A stretch of 64,000 nt of DNA from Chitinibacter bivalviorum. Lineage in GTDB: Bacteria > Pseudomonadota > Gammaproteobacteria > Burkholderiales > Chitinibacteraceae. Shown in pieces: positions 54,249 to 60,503 of this stretch (the first letter of the stretch is position 1; each line of letters starts with the position of its first letter). The notes below the pieces were generated by a model. That model was not told the origin of the DNA. It was given only the letters and a program-made list of their open reading frames with translations, and searched no databases. The stretch spans positions 558,001 through 622,000 of the forward strand of contig NZ_CP058627.1 of NCBI RefSeq assembly GCF_013403565.1, read 5' to 3'. Position numbers and translations under genes: made by a program.

Positions 54249-54297
54249 GGGTATATTAATAAAGATAAATAAGGTAAATGCGTAGATGGATATACCC
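54249..54297. repeat. 49-bp palindromic element, copy 7, containing the azlD start
   Basis: Exactly 49 bases from GGGTATATT to ATATACCC. The azlD ATG is at element position 38 in the right arm, and aagg at positions 23-26 in the centre is its only visible ribosome site. Folded RNA would place the start codon in a stem. Confidence 0.83.
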
Positions 54298-54615
54298 AAC
54301 TTAATTCTCATGCTGGCAGGAATGGCGCTGGTGACCTACGGCGTGCGAGTGGTGTTTTTCTTGCCTGGCGTCGGCGATCGTTTGCCACCCCGTTTACGGC
54401 AGGCCATGGCCTATGTGCCAGTGGCGGTTTTAACGGCGATTATTGTGCCGGAAGTATTTATCGCGCAGGGGCAATTGAATGCCCAGTGGCAAAATCCAGC
54501 GCTGTGGGGCATGCTGGCAACGGCTTGCGTGATGTGGAAAAGCAAGCGCCTCTTGCTGGCGATTGGAGTCGGGATGATGGTGTATTTCGCGCTACGCAGT
54601 CTGTTTGGCTACTAG
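54286..54615 (+). CDS. azlD: AzlD-family exporter small subunit
   Basis: This 109-residue protein with three or four membrane helices is the small partner of AzlC. It contains MLAGMALVTYGVRVVFFLPG, AMAYVPVAVLTAIIVPEVFI and the C-terminal LLAIGVGMMVYFALRSLFG, all typical of AzlD. The start at 54286 lies inside a 49-bp palindromic element, with aagg 11 bases upstream. The next in-frame ATG (54310) would trim the first helix. Canonical azlCD genes usually overlap or nearly touch; here they are 87 bases apart because of the inserted repeat. Confidence 0.9.
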   Translation: MDIPNLILMLAGMALVTYGVRVVFFLPGVGDRLPPRLRQAMAYVPVAVLTAIIVPEVFIAQGQLNAQWQNPALWGMLATACVMWKSKRLLLAIGVGMMVYFALRSLFGY

Positions 54616-54694
54616 GGTGCTGCGTATTGGGGAATAAATCCTGACAGGTATGGGGGCGGATCAGGTAAAATAGGCTAAATTCATTCAATTATTC

Positions 54695-54736
54695 AACGGC
54701 TTTGCTGTTAGGGGATCAATCCTAAGCAAGGCCGTT
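54695..54736 (+). other. Stem-loop in the spacer before dbpA
   Basis: An arm beginning aacggctttgct pairs with agcaaggccgtt (one G-U) and may extend inward through ttagg/cctaa. No T-run follows, so it is not a clear terminator. It lies about 120 bases before the dbpA start and may be leader structure. The rest of 54616-54858 shows nothing more. Confidence 0.4.
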
Positions 54737-54858
54737 TGTGTTCAGTTGTCAGTACAATACTCGGGCAAAATGTCGAAATTCGCGCTTTGAGCGCGCTAGA
54801 CCGAGCCCTATGGGCTGAGCTGAATACTGACCGTCATTCAAAAAGGCCGCATCCATCT

Positions 54859-56253
54859 ATGTCACAAAAAACGCCATTTACCACCCTAGAGCAGCTTTCT
54901 ATCGATTGGCACGATAATCTAGATTCGCTCGGTTATGAGTTTATGACGCCGATTCAGGCCGCCAGCTTGCCGCTGGTGCTCGATGGCCGAGATCTGATTG
55001 CCAAAGCCAAAACGGGCAGTGGCAAAACAGCGGCATTTGGTATTGGCGTGTTGCATAAGCTCAATCTGACGCTCTTTCGCCCACAGGCGCTGATTTTGTG
55101 CCCGACGCGCGAGCTGGCCGATCAGGTGAGTAAAGATCTGCGTCGCTTGGGTCGCCATTTACCGAATCTGAAGATTCTGACCTTGTGCGGTGGTACGCCG
55201 CTGGCGCCGCAGGCTGCATCGCTGGCACACGGCGCGCATGTTGTGGTGGGGACGCCGGGTCGGATTCAGGATCATTTGCACAAAGAAACGCTGATCGTAA
55301 AGCAAGTGAGCACGCTGGTGCTCGATGAAGCTGATCGTATGCTCGATATGGGCTTTGGTGGCGAAGTGCAAGACGTGATCAGCTTTTTGCCCAAATGGCG
55401 TCAGACTTTGTTGTTCTCGGCGACCTACCCCGAGGGGATTCGCAAATTGTCGGCCAGCATTCAGCGCAGCCCGGTCGAAGTGACGGTCGAGGCGTTGCAC
55501 GATCAATCGTATATCGAGCAGGCGATCTTTGCGGTGAAGGACAACGCCGATAAACCCGATCTGATGAAGCGCATTTTCGCGCATTATCAGCCAGTATCGA
55601 GCGTGGTGTTTTGTAATACCCGTGCTGATTGTATGGCGCTGGCCGATTCGCTGGTTGAAGATGGTTTTGACGCGATTGCGCTGCATGGCGAGCTCGATCA
55701 GCGCGACCGCGATTTGATGCTGGTCCGTTTTGCCAATGGCAGTTGCCCGATTTTGGTCGCGACCGATATGGCCGCGCGCGGCTTGGATATTAAAGAGTTG
55801 TCATTGGTGGTGAATTACGAGTTGCCGTACGATCCTGAGGTGTATGTGCACCGTATCGGTCGTACTGGCCGCGCCGGCAATAAAGGCCACGCGGTGAGTC
55901 TGGTATCACCTAGCCAAGTGAAGCGCCAACGCCTGATCGAGGAATATCTCGATAACGAATTGCCCAAAGGGCGCGAAGAAAACCTCACCGTAGAAGGCGA
56001 TTTTGCGCTGCCCGCCAAAATGGCGACGCTGTGCTTTGACGCGGGGCGCAAACAAAAAGTGCGCCCGGGCGATATCGTCGGCGCACTGACGGGCGATGGC
56101 GGCTTGGAATTTGAAGCCATCGGTAAAATCGATTTGTTTGAGTTTCAAACCTACGTCGCCGTTGATCGTCGCCATGCGATGCAAGTGATTAAACGCTTAG
56201 GTAATGACAAAGGCAAATTGAAAGGCAAAGCCGTGAAAGTGCGGATGATTTAA
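54859..56253 (+). CDS. dbpA: ATP-dependent RNA helicase DbpA
   Basis: This 464-residue DEAD-box helicase acts in late assembly of the large ribosomal subunit. Motifs seen are AKTGSGKTAAFGIG (I), PTRELADQ (Ia), GTPGR, LDEADRMLDMGF (II), FSATYP (III), ATDMAARGLDI (V) and HRIGRTGRAG (VI). The C-terminal 75 residues form the RNA-binding domain that recognises the 23S rRNA hairpin 92 (KVRPGDIVGALTGDGGLEF). The start at 54859 matches E. coli DbpA (457 residues); a longer frame reads into non-conserved sequence. Confidence 0.94.
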   Translation: MSQKTPFTTLEQLSIDWHDNLDSLGYEFMTPIQAASLPLVLDGRDLIAKAKTGSGKTAAFGIGVLHKLNLTLFRPQALILCPTRELADQVSKDLRRLGRHLPNLKILTLCGGTPLAPQAASLAHGAHVVVGTPGRIQDHLHKETLIVKQVSTLVLDEADRMLDMGFGGEVQDVISFLPKWRQTLLFSATYPEGIRKLSASIQRSPVEVTVEALHDQSYIEQAIFAVKDNADKPDLMKRIFAHYQPVSSVVFCNTRADCMALADSLVEDGFDAIALHGELDQRDRDLMLVRFANGSCPILVATDMAARGLDIKELSLVVNYELPYDPEVYVHRIGRTGRAGNKGHAVSLVSPSQVKRQRLIEEYLDNELPKGREENLTVEGDFALPAKMATLCFDAGRKQKVRPGDIVGALTGDGGLEFEAIGKIDLFEFQTYVAVDRRHAMQVIKRLGNDKGKLKGKAVKVRMI

Positions 56254-56276
56254 GCGGCTAGCTGATATCTATGCTG

Positions 56277-56325
56277 GGGTATGTGACTGAAGATTAATAT
56301 TGGATTGATCTTTGCTTGCATACCC
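56277..56325. repeat. 49-bp palindromic element, copy 8
   Basis: Exactly 49 bases, GGGTATGTG... to ATACCC, 23 bases after the dbpA stop. As RNA of the dbpA sense, 22 of 24 opposed positions pair; six of these are G-U pairs that would be mismatches in the opposite strand's RNA. Confidence 0.85.
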
Positions 56326-56427
56326 TTTGTTGTTTTTGGCCTTGGATTTAATCTGTCGCAAGACGGTTTGGCGACTTTATGCCTAAACTTCAATCAAAGA
56401 TCATTACGACTTCGAAAGGAGAGCGCC

Positions 56428-57708
56428 ATGTCGGCGACGCATTCTGGATTTGCTGCTAAATCTGAACGCCTGCGGATGATGAAGCGTCGCGCCACGGGTT
56501 TGCTGATCGCCATGGCGCTGCTGTTGGTGTGGGTGATTTGGCTACGTACGCAATATCCAGCATGGGGCTGGTTGGGCTTTGTTGAAGCTTTTGCCGAGGC
56601 CGCGCTGGTGGGCGGTTTGGCCGACTGGTTTGCCGTCACCGCGCTTTTTCGCCAGCCGCTCAATTTGCCGATTCCGCACACGGCGATTATCCCCAAAAAC
56701 AAACACCGCATCGCCGATAGCCTGGGCGAATTTATCGAAGCGCATTTTCTCTCGACCGAGCGCATTATGGCCAAGGTGGGCGAATTTAACCCCGCGTTGC
56801 AGCTCTCGCGTTGGTTGCAAAACCCGACTAATGCGCGGCAAAGCGCCGAACAAATCAGCAATTTATTTCATTACATCTTGCAAAGCCTGACCGAGCCGGT
56901 GATGCAAGCGCGCCTGCGCCAGCTTTTGCACACCCAGCTGAGTAAGCTCGACCTTGCCGCGCCAGCGGGGCAAATTTTGGGCTTTATTCGGCAAAGTGGG
57001 CAACATCAACAGCTACTCGACGCAGTCCTCTCGCACCTCGATGAACAATTGCAAAAGCCTGAGCTGCAACAGCATTTGGCCGGCATCATCGCCGCCGAGC
57101 TCGATTACCTCAAATGGATCGCGCTCGATGAGGCGGGCGGGCGCTATCTAGCGCGCAAACTGGTTCATGCCGCAGCGCGTGAGGTGCAGGGCATGCGTGA
57201 CAATGATAGGCATGCGTTGCGAGTTCACTTTGATGACACCTTGGCTCAACTGCAAGAGCGGCTAAAAAATGAACCCGAGCTGCAAGCGCGTCTAGCCGCC
57301 GCGCAGCACAAAATGCTGGCCGAGCCCGCGGTGATGAATGGCCTTGATGCCATTTGGGCGAATGTGGTGAGTGCTTTGGCGGCAGAATTAAAAGCGCCCG
57401 ACTCCATGCTGCATAGCAAATTGGCCTCGGGCTTATCGCATCTGGCGCAGCGGCTTGAGCTCGATCCGAGTTTATCCGACTGGCTCAATCGTCATGCCCG
57501 GATTGCGGCGGGGCAATTAGTGAAACGCTACCGCCATCAAATCGGCCTCTTTATCGCCGAGCAACTGAAAGCGTGGGACGACGAAGTGATGGTTGAGCGC
57601 CTCGAAGTGAATGTCGGGGTCGATCTGCAATTTGTGCGCCTGAACGGTACGCTGGTGGGTGGGCTGATCGGTCTATTGCTGTATGGCCTGCATCAACTCA
57701 TTATTTAG
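56428..57708 (+). CDS. DUF445 membrane protein
   Basis: This 426-residue protein has a membrane helix near residues 24-44 (GLLIAMALLLVWVIW). The DUF445 start LGFVEAFAEAALVGGLADWF, leading into AVTALFRQPL, is clear, and the C-terminal helix LVGGLIGLLLYGLHQLII anchors the end. The long middle is helical and probably coiled coil. The family, which includes YjiN, is widespread but has no defined role. aaaggagag directly before the ATG at 56428 fixes the start. Confidence 0.9.
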   Translation: MSATHSGFAAKSERLRMMKRRATGLLIAMALLLVWVIWLRTQYPAWGWLGFVEAFAEAALVGGLADWFAVTALFRQPLNLPIPHTAIIPKNKHRIADSLGEFIEAHFLSTERIMAKVGEFNPALQLSRWLQNPTNARQSAEQISNLFHYILQSLTEPVMQARLRQLLHTQLSKLDLAAPAGQILGFIRQSGQHQQLLDAVLSHLDEQLQKPELQQHLAGIIAAELDYLKWIALDEAGGRYLARKLVHAAAREVQGMRDNDRHALRVHFDDTLAQLQERLKNEPELQARLAAAQHKMLAEPAVMNGLDAIWANVVSALAAELKAPDSMLHSKLASGLSHLAQRLELDPSLSDWLNRHARIAAGQLVKRYRHQIGLFIAEQLKAWDDEVMVERLEVNVGVDLQFVRLNGTLVGGLIGLLLYGLHQLII

Positions 57709-57722
57709 TTGATGAAGGCCGA

Positions 57723-58247
57723 TTGACTCTGCTTTTTGCGCAAAATAACCAGGCATTATCAAAATACCAAGGGCAAATTTTGTCATCACCTCAATTTATT
57801 GAAATCAATCCGGACAATATCGCGCCATTTTGCGATTTGTATTTGCGCGTTTTTAATGCCGCACCGTGGCATGATGGCTGGATCATTGAAGCGGTCACAG
57901 AGAGATTGTGCTCATTCGGCGATTTTCCAAGGTTTTATGGTTTGGGCCTCGTGATCGATGAAGTGCCCGTCGCGCTGGTGCTGGGCTGGGGCGAGCGTTG
58001 GATACAAAGCTGGCATTTTCAAATCAAGGAAATGTGCGTCGCCAATGAGCTGCAAGGCCGTGGCTTGGGCAAGATGCTGATGCGTGAGCTGGAGTCTCGC
58101 CTGCTGGCGCAAGATTATCAGGCTGTGTTTTTATACACGGGCTCGCATGTGCCGGCGAAAGATTTTTATCAGACCTTGGGTTTCAAGCTCGATGAGCAAG
58201 ACGTGCTGGGGAAAAGAATTGAACGTGCGTCGAGCATGTTGGCATAA
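57723..58247 (+). CDS. GNAT-family N-acetyltransferase
   Basis: The 174-residue protein is a GNAT acetyltransferase with the acetyl-CoA pyrophosphate loop ELQGRGLGKMLMRELE (Q/R-x-x-G-x-G/A) near residues 112-127 and the C-terminal VFLYTGSHVPAKDFYQTLGF. Its substrate is unknown. The start is uncertain: the frame begins with TTG at 57723, with aagg four bases upstream, and no ATG is available in frame before the conserved region. It is 14 bases after DUF445 and probably in the same transcript. Confidence 0.85.
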   Translation: MTLLFAQNNQALSKYQGQILSSPQFIEINPDNIAPFCDLYLRVFNAAPWHDGWIIEAVTERLCSFGDFPRFYGLGLVIDEVPVALVLGWGERWIQSWHFQIKEMCVANELQGRGLGKMLMRELESRLLAQDYQAVFLYTGSHVPAKDFYQTLGFKLDEQDVLGKRIERASSMLA

Positions 58248-58293
58248 ATTGCGGCTTAGGCTCGCCGTTGGTAAAAAAGCGCTGCAACTTTGC

Positions 58294-58322
58294 TTGCCAA
58301 GGTCACAACTTCCCCCGATAAT
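58294..58322 (+). promoter_or_regulatory. Promoter of the gcv operon
   Basis: TTGCCA (58294-58299) and GATAAT (58317-58322) are separated by exactly 17 bases. The first aptamer stem of the glycine riboswitch begins nine bases after the -10 box, where transcription would start. Confidence 0.72.
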
Positions 58323-58330
58323 CCAGCCCA

Positions 58331-58545
58331 TTAAGCAGGAGAGTGTATTTGTCTAGTGACAAAATACCACCGAAGGCGCAATGGCACCCGCGAATCGCTC
58401 AGGTATCAGGACTGCTTAATTCGAGCCGAAGTTGGCTCAAATACTCTGGAGAGCGATGCTCGGCGATCAAGCGCCCGCAGCATCCACCGAAGGGCTCAAC
58501 AATCACAGCATGATTGGAAAATCTCAGGTGACAGGACAGAGGGGT
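58331..58545 (+). promoter_or_regulatory. Tandem glycine riboswitch
   Basis: Two glycine aptamers in series. Aptamer 1 (58331-58419) is closed by ttaagcag/ctgcttaa and has the conserved accgaagg and ctcaggtatcaggac cores. Aptamer 2 (about 58441-58545) is closed by ctctg/cagag and has ccgaaggg and ctcaggtgacaggac. A linker of about 20 bases joins them. A hairpin cgccag/ctggcg (58551-58572) follows before the gcvT ribosome site at 58591. The arrangement is that of the gcv ON-switch, where glycine permits expression. The off-state structure cannot be proved by eye. Confidence 0.92.
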
Positions 58546-58602
58546 GTTGCCCGCCAGGCGAAGAAACTGGCGGCCTATGAGGTTATACCCTAGGAAAGTC
58601 TC

Positions 58603-59727
58603 ATGACCGCAACGACCCATACTGAAGCTGCACCCAAAACTACTCCCCTTTACGACTCGCACGTTGCTGCTGGCGCGAAAATCGTTGATTTCGCTGGCTG
58701 GGCGATGCCGATCCATTACGGCTCACAACTTAAAGAACACGAAATCGTCCGCACTGACGCGGGCATGTTTGATGTTTCGCACATGTGCGTCATCGATATC
58801 ACCGGTGGTGAGGCCAAAGAATGGCTGCGCACGCTGATCGCGAATGACGTTGAAAAGCTCGGCTTTGAAGGCAAGGCGCTGTATTCAGGCATGCTGACGG
58901 CTGACGGCAGCGTGATTGACGATTTGATCGTATATCTCACGCATTACGGCTACCGCATGGTCGTGAACGCGGGTACGGCTGACAAAGACATCGCTTGGAT
59001 GCTCAAGCAAGCCGAAGGTCGCAATGTGGTGCTGACTGTGCGCCGCGAGCTGGCGATGATCGCCGTCCAAGGCCCCAATGCCATCGAAAAAGCCTGCAAA
59101 GTGCTGCACGAAGAGTGGGAAAGCACGATCACAAGCCTGAAAGTATTCCAAGGTTTCCCGTTTGGCTCGGTTGAAGAGGGCTGGTTTATCGCGCGCACGG
59201 GTTACACCGGCGAAGACGGCCTTGAAATCATGTTGCCTGCCGACGAAGCGCCATTATTCTGGAAAGCCTTGCTCGGTGCTGGCGTTGCGCCAATTGGTTT
59301 GGGCGCGCGCGACACGCTGCGTCTGGAAGCGGGCATGAATTTGTACGGCCACGATATGGACGAAACCATTTCACCATTGCAAGCCGGCATGGGCTGGACG
59401 ATTGCGTGGGAACCCGCCGATCGCAACTTTATCGGTCGCGCAGCGCTCGAGGCCGAACGCGCCGCTGGTGTAGCCATGAAGCAAGTTGGCTTGGTGCTTG
59501 AAGGCCGTGGCGTGTTGCGCGAAGGTCAGAAGGTCGTTGTTGAAGATATCGGCGAAGGCATCATCACCAGCGGTACTTTCTCGCCGACACTCAAGCATTC
59601 GGTGGCGATCGCGCGCGTTCCGGCAGGGACTGGTGCGACAGCGCAAGTTGATCTTCGCGGCACTTTGACCGATGTGCGCGTGGTGAAAATGCCTTTTGTG
59701 CGCAACGGCAAAAAAGTATTTGAATAA
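58603..59727 (+). CDS. gcvT: Glycine cleavage system T protein (aminomethyltransferase)
   Basis: This 374-residue enzyme transfers the methylene group from aminomethyl-lipoyl GcvH to tetrahydrofolate, releasing ammonia. The N-terminal [21 protein letters not shown] and [13 protein letters not shown], the central [14 protein letters not shown] and the C-terminal [20 protein letters not shown] are family signatures. taggaaag lies 5 bases before the ATG. It is the first gene of gcvT-gcvH-gcvP and sits directly behind the glycine riboswitch. Confidence 0.97.
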   Translation: MTATTHTEAAPKTTPLYDSHVAAGAKIVDFAGWAMPIHYGSQLKEHEIVRTDAGMFDVSHMCVIDITGGEAKEWLRTLIANDVEKLGFEGKALYSGMLTADGSVIDDLIVYLTHYGYRMVVNAGTADKDIAWMLKQAEGRNVVLTVRRELAMIAVQGPNAIEKACKVLHEEWESTITSLKVFQGFPFGSVEEGWFIARTGYTGEDGLEIMLPADEAPLFWKALLGAGVAPIGLGARDTLRLEAGMNLYGHDMDETISPLQAGMGWTIAWEPADRNFIGRAALEAERAAGVAMKQVGLVLEGRGVLREGQKVVVEDIGEGIITSGTFSPTLKHSVAIARVPAGTGATAQVDLRGTLTDVRVVKMPFVRNGKKVFE

Positions 59728-59732
59728 AACCG

Positions 59733-59806
59733 TAGGGTGCAATAAGGAAACGCCGCATTGCTCCTTGTCGTAAATCGGTGCAAAGCGCTTCGCTGATTGC
59801 ACCCTA
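59733..59806. repeat. Inverted-repeat element between gcvT and gcvH
   Basis: 11-base perfect terminal arms tagggtgcaat/attgcacccta bound 74 bases, five bases after the gcvT stop. Such gtagggtgcaat-type units look like a dispersed non-coding repeat, but only one copy is in this window. Confidence 0.6.
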
Positions 59807-59826
59807 TAATAGTTTAGTTGTCGTAG

Positions 59827-59875
59827 GGGTATATCCCTGTACACCTTTTAAATAAAGATTTCCAATTAAATACCC
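59827..59875. repeat. 49-bp palindromic element, copy 9
   Basis: Exactly 49 bases, GGGTATATC... to ATACCC, 16 bases before the gcvH start and 20 bases after the neighbouring 74-bp inverted repeat. About 15 of 24 opposed positions pair. It lies inside the gcv operon, so it cannot be a strong terminator. Confidence 0.82.
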
Positions 59876-59891
59876 TAAAAAGGATAGAGTC

Positions 59892-60278
59892 ATGAGCAAT
59901 GTTCCAGCAGAATTAAAATACGTAAACAGCCATGAATGGTTGCGTCTGGAAGAAGACGGTACCGTAACGATTGGTATTACCGATCACGCGCAAGAATTAC
60001 TCGGCGATGTGGTTTTTGTTGAATTGCCAAGCGTGGGTGATGTGCTGGACGCAGACGCAACTGCCGGTGTGGTTGAGTCGGTGAAAGCCGCTTCAGACGT
60101 GTACGCGCCGATTGCTGGTGAAGTGGTGGAAGTGAACGTTGAGCTCGAAGCATCACCTGAATTGGCCAATAGCGACCCATACGGTGCGGCTTGGTTCTTC
60201 CGTGTGAAGCCAGCGAATGTGGCGGATCTGGATGCATGTCTCACGGCAGCAGAATACACCAAAGAAATCGGCGCCTAA
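59892..60278 (+). CDS. gcvH: Glycine cleavage system H protein
   Basis: This 128-residue lipoyl carrier shuttles the aminomethyl group between P, T and L proteins. The lipoylation lysine is Lys65 in [15 protein letters not shown]. The N-terminus [15 protein letters not shown] and the C-terminal [15 protein letters not shown] are also conserved. aaaggatagag lies directly before the ATG. The gene is second in gcvT-gcvH-gcvP, separated from gcvT by repeats and from gcvP by another repeat-rich spacer. Confidence 0.97.
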   Translation: MSNVPAELKYVNSHEWLRLEEDGTVTIGITDHAQELLGDVVFVELPSVGDVLDADATAGVVESVKAASDVYAPIAGEVVEVNVELEASPELANSDPYGAAWFFRVKPANVADLDACLTAAEYTKEIGA

Positions 60279-60281
60279 TTC

Positions 60282-60400
60282 GCAGCGGCTGCAAAGCTCA
60301 ATGACTGCGTTAAGTTCAGCCTCAAAATCCTCATTTACTTCAGTAAATTCCGGTTTTTCGGCCTCACTTGCCTTGTCCTTGAACTTTTCGCTCGCAGCTT
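60282..60400. repeat. Palindrome-like intergenic repeat between gcvH and gcvP
   Basis: The unit has outer inverted segments (gctgcaaagctcaa against ttgaacttttcgctcgcagc) and an inner arm pair (tttac/gtaaa) around a centre near 60330. It looks like a type of intergenic repeat that I associate with proteobacterial genomes, ending in gccttgtccttgaac. It begins three bases after the gcvH stop. No second copy occurs here, so the class is inferred. Confidence 0.45.
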
Positions 60401-60444
60401 GATTGGCTGCTTAGTGACTGAATATAAAAAATAAATCAGTTTGT

Positions 60445-60469
60445 AAAACGCAGCGCTTCGCTGCGTTTT
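60445..60469. terminator. Strong hairpin before gcvP (terminator-like)
   Basis: An 11-base perfect stem (aaaacgcagcg/cgctgcgtttt) with a 3-base loop, ending in four T and lying 35 bases before the gcvP start. The T-run is short, so partial termination or RNA processing is as likely as a full stop. Confidence 0.5.
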
Positions 60470-60503
60470 GTACTGGTTCAAAGAATGACCCTGTAGGTAC
60501 ACC

